Both the position numbers and the translations under genes were made by a program. 64,000 nucleotides of DNA. It comes from Syngnathus acus (lineage: Eukaryota > Chordata > Actinopteri > Syngnathiformes > Syngnathidae). This document shows positions 1 through 12,300 of the stretch, in pieces. The notes beneath the pieces are model-generated. The model was not told where the DNA came from. It saw only the letters and a list, made by a program, of their open reading frames with translations, and made no database searches. The stretch covers positions 5,659,842-5,723,841 of the forward strand of contig NC_051090.1 of assembly GCF_901709675.1 (NCBI RefSeq), in the 5' to 3' direction. The number at the start of each line of letters is the position of its first letter. Within the stretch, counting starts at the first letter, position 1.

Positions 1-156
1 TTATCTTACTACCTTTTGGGCCCCCTTCCAGTCTCTCGGTAGGGTCGACCTCAGGTCATGACGTTCCTAATCCAGGCCTTGCCACTCCTCCGTAACCATT
101 GCTGTGTTTCAGAAGTGATTAAACTGTGTGCCATTCTATTCCTGTTAAACCTGTAG

Positions 157-3100
157 AACATGACAAAGTAGCCGGGTCTTGTTTATCTGAGCCGCTTATC
201 GAAGACCGCCACCCGAGCCGTGAGACGAGCACCGATGAAGAACAGGCTGCCACCGCCGGCGGGGAAGACAATGTGTTGACCGACACGGGAGCCAAAGCCG
301 ACGAGGAAAACGACCGGGATGCTCTTGAGGCAGACGCCACCGAGGCCGGGGAAGCGGGGAAGCCCCCCGAAGAGACATTGGACAGTAAAAATGCCTTGGA
401 AGCCGTTAGTGTCAGCAAAGAGAACGATGGGGGTGAAACTGTTGGTTCAGAATTGGGTTCTAAGAAGGGGGGTGAGGATGAGAAGACAGAAGAGAATGCG
501 ACTGCGGATTCCGCCTCGGCAGTGAAAGAGTCGTCCTCTGTTGAGGGCGAAGATCAGAACAAGAGGTTTGTTGCTTTCTGTCTACTCGAAACCAAAATGG
601 CTAGCTCTCTTGCATTGGCTCTTTTGCGCTAGTAAGAATTGGATGCTCTTTTCAAGGCGGTAACGCAATTCAATACACTTTTACACATCATTTCCCAATG
701 AGTAACACACTGGGGTTGTCGGGTGGGCCTCCCCCGTTTACTCACTTTTAAACGCCCACAACGGCTTGAGCGTCGGCACTTTTTGTCTCAAGACGCACAA
801 GCTTGTCCAAGTAGTGTCCTCACTTGTCGTCGTTTGGATTTGTCTCTAGCTCCGAAGACAAAGATGGCGGGGATGAGGCCAAGGATGAAAAGGGTGAGTT
901 GATCATGATAGGTTCCTCACACTGGTGATCCTATGCTGATATCATTTTTTTTTTGGTTGAGTTTAGCTACTGCGAGTCCTACAGGCAGCAGAAACCTGTG
1001 GGTCAGCGGGCTTGCTTCCACGACCAGGGCGACAGACCTGAAGACGCTTTTCAGCAAACATGGCAAGGTCAGTAGAGTCAGTAGATGAAGTATCAATATT
1101 TGGTGCGATAATGTCGGGGTATGTCATGCTCTGCTAGGGTGTCGCTCCTTATCCAGCTTCTTTGACATTCAGGTTGTCGGTGCCAAAGTGGTGACCAACG
1201 CAAAGAGTCCCGGGGCCCGCTGCTACGGCTTCGTCACCATGTCCTCCACGGAAGAGGCTGCCAATTGCGTCAGCCACCTGCATCGAACCGAACTCCACGG
1301 CAAGATGATCTCTGTCGAGCGGGTGAGTGCGAAATTCTCAGATTGAGAAATCTGATCACCTTTCAATCCCTTTAATCCTGTCTTAAAATATTGCAGGCTA
1401 AAAATGAGCCGGCGGGCAAGAAGCCAGCCGACAAAAATGAGGCCAAGAAGTCGGGCGATGAGTCCACCGAGTCCAAGTAGGCTTGACTGCTTTTCTGGAC
1501 TCTCAATGATAAAAACATTGAGGAGTGTTGGTTCAACTACTAGTAGAATGATAGCTAACTAAAGTTCAATATCCTACAGATCTGGAAAAGATGAGGGAGA
1601 AGGAAAGGATGGCAAAGGTGAGTGAAGGCCACCAAATCTCCCCACCGGCCTCTCAGTTTTATCGAGCTACATTATAGTAATGTGTCCTGGCTCTTTGTTT
1701 AAACAGGGGACGAGAGGACCGTAGTCATGGACAAGTCCAAGGGCGAGCCGGTCATCAGCGTTAAAGCCAAAAGCAAAGAGCGAGTAAGTGTCTGTGATGA
1801 AAGGAAGGAAAAATGGACTCTCCTCCTAAATGCCCTCTTCATCCCCGTCAGAGCTCCAAAAGTCAGGACCGCAAGTCGTCCAGTAAGGAGAGGAAGGACA
1901 TCCTGTCGTTTGACCAGATCAAAGAGCAACGTGAGCGAGAGAGGCAGAGGCAGCGTGAGCGGGATATGCGAGAGGTGGAGAGACGCAAATACAAGTAAGG
2001 GGCCACCCGGGGAGGAACGTAGAAGCCAAGTCGACTCGGCGCCTGACAGCAATGTATCTGCGATCTCTCTGCAGCGATCGCGGTCCTCCGGACGGCCGCT
2101 CGGAGCGTGAGCGGATCCGCATCTTCCGTGAGAAAGAGGAGCGGCAACATCTGATGAAGAAGAGACACTGGCTAGAGGTCAGGTCACAATAGTTAGGCTA
2201 CTTTGTGAAAAGGGTTTAATTCAAATGTCAAGTTTCTGGCGGGATTTGTACTGCTATCGTGAAATAAAACCCCTTTCCACATTTGCTCATCCCCCAGTTG
2301 GAGAGGGAACGTCTGGATGCGGATCGTATGGAACGGCAGTTCCTGGAGCGGGAAAGGATGCGAATCGAGTTCGAGAGGCGTCGGGAGCAGGAGCGCATCA
2401 TGAGGGAGCGCGAGGAGATCCGCAGGCAGCAGGAACAGCTCCGCTTCGAGCAGGATCGCCGCCCCGTCAAGAGGCCTTACGACATGGACGGCAGGTTAAG
2501 GCCGTTTGATTACGGGGACTGCCTTTTCCCGCTCGCACGTCCACCACACCTGACCAAATCGTCGCTCTCAGGAAAGACGACTGGCCCGACAAGCGCATGC
2601 ACATGGACGACCGATACCGCTCGGACTTTGGACGGCAGGATCGTTATCAAGACTTTGATCACAGGGATCGAGGGCGGTGCCAGGACGACATGAGGGGCGG
2701 CAGCCGTGGCATGGGCGGTGACAGAGATGGTCCAGTAAGAAAAGAAACCAGAAAGCCAAATTATTTATATACACACATTTTTTTCCCCTTCATAATTTGT
2801 CTGCGTGGCACCTAATTGTCAACTCATTGCGTTTGCAGCATTTCAACGACAGACACGGCCGCGACTCCTGGGGCGGCGGAAGCTACGACAAACGCATGAA
2901 CAGGTGAGGGAGGGTACACGCCAGCTGCCATCATTTCAAGTAACTCCTGACTAAACATTAAAGCCTGGTCAGATTTGACAGAAGCATGCTCAAGAATGAT
3001 GTTTAATGGTGCAGTGAAACAACTAATAACTGGACTCAAATCTAAGCACAAAATCTTCAGTAGGTCCATTGGAAAGTTTAACATTGCGAGCAATTGACAT

Positions 3101-3703
3101 AGCCTGGCATTGATTTTAAAGCGTGCATTAAAATCAACAAAAGCATTGATTCTTCCAGTAAAAAGAACGAGGTCTGTTTGTTTTGTCCATCCAGTTCCAC
3201 CTCCCTTGGCAGAGGTAACAAAGTGTCAGCGTAGTTTTCTAAAATTGAGGTTTGTTGCAGGGATGGAGGCCGAGACTGGGACTCAGGTCGGAAGATGGAT
3301 GGCGACCGGCCGTGGCAAGGTACAAATAAACGCTTTGACGCCAAATTGCGTGTGTTCAAAATGAATATTCGTGAGTCCTCCCCCAAACCAACCCAAATCA
3401 TGCGTGTACCTTGTATGTGTTTTCTCCTCACTCAATAATGCGCATTTATGTCGTGATGCATATTCAGGTCGGGATGGGATCCCTGGCCCGAGCCATATGC
3501 GTGGCGGCATGGGAGGGTAAGTTGCTTTGACTTGTCGTCTTACTCGAGTTTACTCGCAAGTTATTAATATGTTTTTGTGTATGTGTGCCATCAGTCGCGG
3601 AGGCTACATGAGTTCGTCCCAGTCTCTCTCGGGGGCGCTCAACCGACAAAACCAAACCATGCAAGGCGGCGTGCAGGGCGGAGCCTTCAATCGACGCTTC
3701 TGA
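157..3703 (+). CDS. safb: Scaffold attachment factor B (3' part, N-terminus outside window)
   Basis: SAFB proteins are nuclear RNA/DNA-binding factors that link chromatin, transcription and RNA processing. Exons read in one continuous frame: 157-565, 850-893, 967-1067, 1173-1322, 1396-1476, 1580-1617, 1706-1783, 1852-1994, 2075-2177, 2298-2494, 2572-2734, 2839-2903, 3261-3319, 3468-3516, 3595-3703 (TGA). In order they encode an acidic Glu/Asp-rich stretch, one RRM (RNP2-like LWVSGL, RNP1-like RCYGFVTM, 967-1322), a lysine-rich linker, the SAFB-type block [17 protein letters not shown], a long Arg/Glu-rich helical region (1852-2494), and a Gly/Arg-rich tail ending GGAFNRRF. The wording of the RRM favours SAFB over the relative SLTM. 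The SAP domain must lie upstream of the window. The first exon is set at the acceptor ending at 156, because starting at the stronger-looking acceptor near 112 meets a stop in every frame. Confidence 0.9.
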
Positions 3704-4105
3704 ATTTTCAAACGTCATAACAATACTGCGATTTATTTAGTTAAAACAAAAAAGTCCACAAGGGAAGGAATTGACTATTTTGTACTTTTTCTTTTTATCT
3801 GGATTTCTTTCCTTTCAGCAACGCTCTCGCTTCCGTGTCGTAGTGCTCACTTGAGTGTCTTGTTGTTGTAAATTGAAATGTTTTATAGACCCATGGTTGA
3901 TGGACCTAACCCTCACCCACATTTCATGATCAGCTCACACTTTTGTGTCGCTGCAAAGCAATGAGTTTTGTTTTTTAAATGGCCTGTCGGAGAACATTTT
4001 CTCAATGAAGTTACATACTAATCGTAAGAACTCTTCTACGTTTTTTTTATCATTTGCATCCCAGCTAAAAATGTTTACAGTCGTTCTTGATTGTTTGTGA
4101 CTGGT

Positions 4106-4111
4106 AATAAA
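4106..4111 (+). promoter_or_regulatory. Polyadenylation signal of safb
   Basis: AATAAA lies about 400 bases after the safb stop codon and is the first canonical signal downstream on this strand. The interval between is A/T-rich 3'UTR-like sequence with no other coding signal. Confidence 0.55.
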
Positions 4112-5022
4112 TGAAGAGTGTTTGTAACTGAAAGCTGCTGATATATTTTTTTGTGTGCTTATTTTCCTTTTTGGCTCATTACAATAGTGACACTGAGTCA
4201 AGTTGTCCGTTAAATCAGATTTTAAGTTCTCTAGGAAGTGGCCTCAATTTTGAGAAGATGTTCAATGATCAACAGTGATTATGAACGGTAAATATAAGGA
4301 GGGGCAGACTTTAGTAACCACCTTACCTTTGCCGTTGAAACGACTTTACAACTGAGTCACTGTACACATTGGTAAATTCGAAAGTGGATGAGGTTTTTCT
4401 CAAGTTGGATGAAACATCAAGTTTATTAAACACAATATTTAATACATTTGTCGTTCAAAACTAAAGGCTGATTTCATTGATTATTTTTTTGGCCAATATT
4501 TGATAGTTATTTCCTACTTGTCCGCTAAGCGGCGCCCTTCACTCACAAATAAACGCAAACGCGTCTTTCAAGCGGCGTACAGTGGATCATTCCTCTGTTT
4601 ACAGACGTAAGACGTTTCGAGGTAACGAACAGCGTAAGTAATAGTTAATATTCTGGGCCTAAAAGGCTTTTCATACAAATATTTAAAATAATTATAACTT
4701 TAATATTGCATTGGTGTTCGTGAATAGACCATGACAAATTATCCACCTGCATTGATTTAATGGAACACACAAACCGGAAGTTGAAGTCATTCAACACGTC
4801 AACCAGGGCGAGAAAGAGGACAAGTTGGAGGAAAGTGGACGCAAAATTCATGCTGGTTCTCCATCTTGTGTGAGATGTTTTACTTCAACTCTTGGCCTTT
4901 GGTACGTGTTTATTTACTTTACTTCCCCTGTGATCATAGCAAAGCTCAATGTCAATGTATGTGAAGTGATGCCATCGCATGACGTCATTGTGGTTAGCGT
5001 GTCTGCTTAATCGTTCTTGAAT

Positions 5023-5337
5023 ACAAAAAACATGCATGTTACAGACTCTAAATTGGGGTTGGCTGGTTATTTCACTCAAGTGTCATGTTTGATATGAAAA
5101 AGGAATTAAATTAAATGCAGCGGTTTTTTTTTTACTTTCTGTATGATAATGAGATGGTTTGTCAAATTACAGTGCAAACATCCACCGCGGGGGTCACGGA
5201 CTACTCTGAGAAAATCCACGCAGGCACGGGGAGAACATGCAAACTCCACACAGGGAGGGCCGGAGGTGGAATCAAACCGGCACCTTCTGAACTGTGAGCC
5301 AGATGTTCTAACCAGCGCGCCAGCGTGCCGCCACAGT
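5023..5337. repeat. Fragments of a tRNA-derived teleost SINE-type repeat
   Basis: The stretch 5185-5337 carries the hallmark text CATGCAAACTCCACACAGG followed by a GAATCAAACCGGCACC segment and CCAGCGTGCCGCC. This is the reverse complement of the tRNA-like head (box B-like GGTTCGA region) of a repeat very common in teleosts. The short piece 5023-5060 (CATGCATGTTACAGACTCTA) resembles an internal part of the same family. The copies are degenerate, so this is not an active element. Confidence 0.6.
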
Positions 5338-6017
5338 GCAAACAGCAGATGAGTAATGTGAGTCTTGTTGTTCTGATGGCAGACGTGTTCAAATATTTAC
5401 TTTTGAGAGTTAAACTAAGAATTTTGAGAGAGAAAATTGATTTTGCAGGAGAACCATGTTGTTTTGCACAAATTGTTTTGAGAAAACAAAAGAAGACTTG
5501 TCGGTCACCAAGGGACGATGATGTGATGTCGCAACTGCCAGCTTCACAATTCCACTGATGACAGAATTGATGCAAAGTGTCTTCTAAGTGTCAGCAGCCG
5601 GTGTGATGCAAAAAAGAGCAAAGGTCAGAACACATACGTGCACACACACTACAACTAAGCATGAAACACTTGCATGCACATCTTAAACTAAAATCCCTGT
5701 GGGGATTTTATCTGCGAGGCTCAAGTCTACTAAACACAAAGATGCATAGCTAGCCTGAACCAGATGATACACAGAGTGAATAGTCGGCATTCTCCCTCAA
5801 CAACTACTGTGACGTGAACTGATGTCTGATGTAACCAAAACTGAGCATCTGATGACTCGAGGCGTCTTTGCGTTGAGAGCGTGTCACTTCCAGGGCTTGA
5901 TGTTTACTTCTGTACGTCTGTGACTAATTAACATTTGAAGGCTTTTTGTGTTGTGTTAGGGTCAAACAGGGAATTCATTGGAGGGGTGAGGGGGCAGGGC
6001 AGTACCTGTCTTGATTG

Positions 6018-6124
6018 GGATGGATGGATGGATGGATGGATGGATGGATGGATGGATGGATGGATGGATGGATGGATGGATGGATGGATGGATGGATGGA
6101 TGGATGGATGGATGGATGGATGGA
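6018..6124 (+). repeat. (GGAT)n tetranucleotide microsatellite
   Basis: About 26 uninterrupted GGAT units. The array creates spurious long open frames (Met-Asp-Gly-Trp repeats on one strand, Ile-His-Pro-Ser on the other) that are not genes. GGAT runs form the 3' tail of the SINE-type family seen elsewhere in the window, so the array may have expanded from such a tail. Confidence 0.97.
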
Positions 6125-7809
6125 CACCTATCACAACACATCAGCGAATGGTACTACTCTATTTTAGTTGCACCAGTTTCCTGTGTACATTGTGTGGAAG
6201 CATAGCTGTAAATCTCCACTGCAATAAAAAGCATTAAAGTGCCAAGTTAAGAGCGCTCCGAGATACTTGTGTCAACCTTAAAGAGAAGAATAAAATAGAT
6301 GTTCGTTCTTCGCATCCAACTGGGCCATTACGGCTACAGTAAACACCGTGTCATCCCTAATTAGAAAATGATAGAACGAAGATGTAAAAGACAAAAAAGC
6401 CTCTTAAAGTGGCCTTTTTTATTTGACATTACCCTCTCCAGCTGGCTTCAAGGCCTGGCAGTGCAGGAAATTATTCCTGCAAGGTCTTCTCTCTCTTGTT
6501 GTGTCTCAAATCTGGTGGCAATGAAATGCAGAACACCCAAAAAAACTCCAAACAGGATTGTGCAAGTTCACCAAAGATGTCAAGAACGCGACCTTGTACG
6601 TGTCGCACGCTACACGTATGTTCGCGCTAATATGTTATTCAGAAATAGACAGTTTTTGTGTTTAAAAAATGCTGACATGACAATTTTGAGAGTCTGCAGG
6701 AAATGCTTAAAAGTGGTGAGTCCATACTGTATACACATGTGCTGAATTACACAAGGGGCCCCCAACTATGTCACTCCCATGGAATATTTACTGCTGGGAA
6801 ACTGAATCCCCGTACAGTGTTTTCATTCTTCCTATATGCTGCCCTGAGTCATCGCGACTTCCCAATTATATGTACATTTAAGTTGGATTACATTGTATGC
6901 CATCGCTAAAACAAAACAGCAGCACCCGCCGCAGGATTTCATTTTTGTATTCTGATTGACTTCTTTATAGCCCTTTTTTTTTTTTGTTCGACACTCCGTT
7001 TTACATCATTCATTTGAGTCGAAGATGATTCCAGATGACTTTCGTGGGTCATCTTGGGTACATATTGACCAACACACTCCATTTGTTACATTTTTTGTCT
7101 GGTGTCAGACAGACAGTTTTGTAATGTGAAATATGCGCGTTGGCTCGATACAAATTGGGAGGAGAGTTGACAAAGATTTTAGATTCATGTAACTCTTCAC
7201 TTGGAACAGAACATTAAACGAAATTGCTCATTTGGACTCACGGATTTAACACTGTAAATTTGAATGAAGAAGCGTGACAATGGGAAGTATTTCAACATTA
7301 GTCTAGTTTTTGAAAAAAAAAAAATTGAATATAAAATCCTACTTTTTAGGCCTACGGAAAGTGATACAAATATTGTATGATAATAAGGGACACAACGTTA
7401 TTTGTAGACTATTGTCATTGCTTTCTGTTTTTAACATTTCTTCTTCTGTGGTGTCGCCGCTCGTCGTCAACTTGATTTCTGCGGTCAGGCGGTGGATGTC
7501 GAGGTGAAGACTGAGGGATTGGGTGTAGTTCTCTCTAATCATCGGGTTGGGCTTACTGCTTTGAATGTCCGCAAACGGAATTCCCAACACACAGCTAGAC
7601 ATCACATACTCGTATGTAAATATAGAGCTGCATGTATGATGAAAAAGCTTAGGGACTATATTTATATCCTATTTGTAGGGTGGCTAACCTGAGGCTCATG
7701 GGCAGGATGTGATCCTAACCACCATGCAATTATAAAAACAAATAAAACCTCAAAGGTAGCTTTAAGCCATGAGTACAGCTCCTTATTGGCTCCAAATTCT
7801 GATCCAACA

Positions 7810-7940
7810 TGCCGGGTCAAATCCTCAACCCAACATTAGCCCGACCTCGTTTGGATTCAGCGGCTGGTTAGCTGATTCGAACTGCGATTCGATCTATGCA
7901 GTAGACGTGTAGACCACAATACCGCCGTGCTGCGGCCACA
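7810..7940. repeat. Degenerate SINE-type repeat fragment
   Basis: It contains GATTCGAACTGCGATTCGA and then GTAGACGTG and ACCGCCGTGCTGC. The order matches the tRNA-like head of the same teleost repeat family on the minus strand, but it is strongly diverged. Confidence 0.4.
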
Positions 7941-9130
7941 AAACATTTACCTAGCTATAATTTAAAATGATAAACATTTGCTCTATTGTAGCAAAAACAT
8001 GGTTATTCCATCCTCTGCAGCTCGGCAAGAAGTGAAAGCTGAGAACATAAAGTAATATTATGCGGAAAGTAAAGACTATAAGATTAATTGAGGTTCCCAC
8101 AAAGGCATTTGGGAACGGAATTCATCATAAAAGTTCGACAGATGTTCTCGTTCAAGCACCTCGTCCTATTCCACACTTTGGTGTTTATGACTTTTTACAA
8201 CGTCGGTGCTATGTGTGCAAACGTTACATCTGACATGATGTAGCAACATCTGCATGGTGTTGTTGTTCCTCATCGCTGCACTTTGTGGTTTTAACACCAG
8301 ATGTCCCTCCTGCCTTTATTAATCCACATTATTCAAAACGGTCAGATATAATCTGGCAAATGTAAGTAAAAAGCTTTTTTTTTTAATTGTTATAATTACA
8401 ATGTTGCAGCTCACATTACACTTTTGTACTTTGGCTTTATGGTTTTATTTAATTTAATTTACTGTAATGACCTTTTTTAACACTATTGTATGTGTATATG
8501 TTTATATATTAGGCAATTAATTAATTTTACAAATAAATTTATAAATAAAATGTTTTGATATTATGACGCAATATTAACTGAATGTGTTTACTGTGATTGT
8601 TGTTAACAGGGGTGTTCCAAAACTAATGATTTAAAACATCATTATGTTTTAAAGCACAAAAAATGAACTGAAAATGTAGAAAAAAAAACACTCTGTATAG
8701 TTTTCGTAATATTTTGACCACCTCATGCAGGGAACTGCTACACTGGGTTTTGTATGCATATACTGTATATGTTTACTGTTAATTTTTTGTAGATTATTTT
8801 TGCATGTTAATGTTTGCAGTATATCATTTGGTTTTATGCTTTTGTGTATTTCCCTGCTGTATATACAAAATGTCGTACTTTCTCTTAAATTTTTTGTTTT
8901 GTTTTCTGTTTTCACATGAAAAGTAGGTTCACATTTTAAAGTGAACCTCTGAAATAAATTAAAATGCACCTGCTTAAGCTTCATGCACATAACTCATATT
9001 GGAAAAGTTGATCAAGGACAGGAGAACCATAACTATTTCAGTGAACTATATTAGACGCTCGTGTTCTCAACTGAGTGAATGGTCAACATTTTTTGAGTAG
9101 GGACCCTTGGGGAAACCCCGCCCCTAAACC

Positions 9131-9200
9131 GACATCCAATCACCTTGGAATATGCAAATGAGCTCCTCTTAAAGATGACTTAGGAGCGCCAACCGTGACA
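9131..9200 (+). promoter_or_regulatory. Core promoter of the LPL2-type gene: CCAAT box and octamer
   Basis: A CCAAT box (9136-9140) is followed 16 bases later by a perfect octamer ATGCAAAT (9152-9159), then a weak TATA-like CTTAAAGA near 9168. Mammalian LPL promoters are known for a CCAAT box near -65 and an Oct-1 octamer near -46, so order and spacing are similar. By that comparison transcription would start around 9195-9205, leaving a 5'UTR of roughly 120 bases. Confidence 0.5.
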
Positions 9201-9318
9201 GACCGTAAAGAAATTTCACTCCGCGTGTATACGACCCCACGACATTTCTATTTTAGAACTTGGATATAGATCCTCCAATACTACAAAAGACACCTCACAG
9301 GACCAACGTTTTAATAAT

Positions 9319-12300
9319 ATGGGAAAAGAAAATATATGTTTTTTCACTGCTTGGATACTTTTGGGAAAAATCTTTGCCACTTTTTGTTCGGACCCTGAAC
9401 TCACCACCAACGCAGTTTTTGGTAAGAGCGACAAAACGAGGGGGGGGGGGGGGAGATAATCATAAGGGAGAACACATACACGCACATCTATTTAGTTCAA
9501 CTATATCTTTTACAAATGAGGATTATGTGGAACCTGTTAAGGCTAAAAAAAAGTTACAATATGTTTTTAAAGTAATAAATAAGATGTTTTCACTTAAAAT
9601 CTATTCAAATTGCATTTATTTATCGTCTTTGGAAAACTGACTGGATCTTTCTGATTTTTGTTTAAATTTGTGTCCAAGAATAAAAAAAATTCAATCCGTC
9701 AGATTAATTTAACATTTCTGCGCGGTAGATGTGCTTTAAATGCAAAAGGGGGCGACATAGTCTTGGTTTTATACACCAACCTGTAAAGCCAATTGCAAAA
9801 AAAAAAAAAAGGTGATGGGAAGTTTTGAACTGGGAATTATTTAATGGAAATAAATTTTTGTTGTGTTTTGCAAATGCAAAAAAAATAGAAAATATTAAAT
9901 GACTTGATTATTAATGCACTGTGCAGAAAATTTGTGTCCCTGTGACCTCTCATGTTAACGTGTGTGTGCATGTGTGTGTGTTGCAACAGTGAACAACAGC
10001 ATCACCCCCACCTCCCCGCCCGCCACCACCGCCGAATGGCTCACCGACTACACAGACATCGTGTCCAAGTTCTCCCTTCGTACGGCCGACATTCCAGATG
10101 ACGACATGTGCTACATTGTGGCCGGGAGGCCCGACACCATCCATGAGTGCGAGTTCAATGCGCAGACGCAGACGTTTGTCATCATCCACGGCTGGACGGT
10201 ACATGCGCATTCACACACACACAAAAAACACCTCTTGACCCCAACATGTGGAATGAGGTCGTATTTGGAATGCCGCCTGACTTGGATGGATTGCTGTTTG
10301 GAAAGGTCTGTCAGGATACCCATCCATTTTCTATCATGCTTATCCTCATTACTGGGTGAGCTGGAGGCTATTCCAGCTTTGGGAAGAAGGCGGAGGACAT
10401 CCTGGACTGTTGTTTGCAAATAAATTAATTATACCTCACGTGTGTGTTGATGCCTTACAGGTAACAGGCATGTTTGAGAGCTGGGTGCCCAAGTTGGTGT
10501 CGGCCCTGTACGAGCGTGTGCCCAACGCTAACGTGATTGTGGTGGACTGGCTGACCCGTGCCAACCAGCACTACTCGACCTCTGCCGCCTACACCAAACT
10601 GGTGGGACGAGACGTGGCCAAGTTTGTCACCTGGATACAAGTGAGTTCCTTTAATCCCCGATGACATTCCAAACAACGCTTAAGCTTATAAACACAGTCA
10701 GCCACAGGCCAGTTATTAGTTTGAAATCCTCACGCAACAACATGTTAGGTAAGACACTCAACATGGTTGTTGTTGTTGTTGTGATTCCTTCAGAAAGAAC
10801 TGCAGCTGCCCTGGGACAGGATCCACCTGCTGGGTTACAGTCTCGGGGCGCACGTGGCCGGGATTGCCGGGGACCTCACCGACCACAAGATCAGCAGGAT
10901 CACAGGTAAACTCAAAATGTCCATCACAACTTTATTGCTTCATCACTTCAATATACTCAATTTTTAACTAGTGTAACGTTTGTCGTATATTTAATTCAGT
11001 GATTCTCACGTTACCACTAGAGGAAGCCCGCTTTTCATTTATTAAACAGCTGAACAACCAAACTTAAAAAAAACAATCACGCAGTTTCTGCTGTCAACCA
11101 CAGCTCACACTCACAGGCTAGAAGAAAGCAATAATTTTTTTTGCATACCAGTAAAACATAATCTATGACATTCCAAGTCTGTAAATGTATGCACATGCCC
11201 TATTAGTGCCAGCCCGTGGGCCCAATCCTTCATTTGTCAGTTGATCCAGCTTTAAAATCTCTGACCCGCTTATCGTAATTGTCCATTTCTCTGCACTTAA
11301 GTGCTTCTCCAGACTCAAAAACAGGTCAGCGCAATTGACAATGTTGTCTTTGTAACACGACAATGTGCACGTTTCAGGACTGGATCCCGCCGGTCCCACA
11401 TTCGAGCATGCCGACGACCAAAACGTACTGTCTAGAGACGACGCCCAGTTTGTGGATGTCCTGCATACTAACACTCGAGGCTCGCCGGGCCGCAGTATCG
11501 GCATCCAGAAACCCGTCGGCCACATTGACATCTACCCCAACGGAGGCACCTTCCAACCGGGCTGCGACATCCAGAACACCCTGAGGGGGATTGCGCTGGA
11601 AGGCATCAAGGGCCTGCAAAGTATGTATCGGCTTTGGATTAAAACCATAAGCTTCTTTATATTTTAACTTGCAAAGTGCAATATTGACATTTTGAAGCTA
11701 GATTCTTACAATATAGTTCTGCTTAGATAGTCTTCCAATAAAAACAATGTAGCTTAACATTGGCTTTTTGGCTTCTCACAAGCGATCACTTGCACAATCG
11801 AGACATGTTTGGCTTCTGGTCTCAACATAAAGAATTACAGTAGATCACACGGGCGTGTTTTGGCTCGAATCGAGTTGAAAGACTTATTTGCTGCTTTGCT
11901 CTCTTAACTGTAAAGTATTAGGCAAACAGTAGAAATTTATATCTGGAGGTTCTCACGGGCGTCTAGTCGGATTGTATACAAAATGTACGCGCAGACGAAA
12001 TCGGATTGGATTTTGGAGTCACGCAATAAAGCTTTTGGGGTTTTTACTTAACTCCACCAAACTTCAAGAACCAGACTGGAAGTTATGCTTTTGTCTGAAA
12101 CAGTTTTTTTCAACAATTTTTTCTAAGCTGTTCACCACTTCCTATTACAAATTACTGCCACCTAGAGGACTGGAGTCAGACACTTTGCTTGCGAATCTAG
12201 AAGAGATTTTTTTTCTGATCCCAAAACATTTTATTATCATTTTAAAAATCTTTTAACCACATCAACCTTTAAAATAGGGACAGTGAATCACATATTTTGG

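Larger units (their letters stand above)
4112..9130. other. Intergenic region between safb and the first lipase gene
   Basis: About 5 kb of A/T-rich DNA. Open frames are short and have no recognisable family similarity. It holds SINE-type fragments near 5.0-5.3 kb and 7.8-7.9 kb, a long GGAT tetranucleotide array near 6.0-6.1 kb, and A/T-rich stretches around 8.4-8.9 kb. I see no exon chain or RNA gene that I can support. Confidence 0.5.

Noticed and set aside
113-156. Start of the first safb exon at the stronger acceptor near 112
   Set aside because: All three frames from there reach a stop before 157, so the acceptor at 155-156 was preferred.
1727-2168. Plus and minus open frames of 100-127 codons in the safb region
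   Set aside because: They cross safb splice sites in the wrong frame or are antisense to its Arg/Glu-rich exons.
5798-5875. Possible box C/D snoRNA (TGATG and CTGA motifs)
   Set aside because: The motifs are not in the required order or spacing, and there is no terminal stem or host intron.
5928-6237. Long open frames on both strands over the GGAT array
   Set aside because: They are a translation of a tetranucleotide microsatellite and have no other content.
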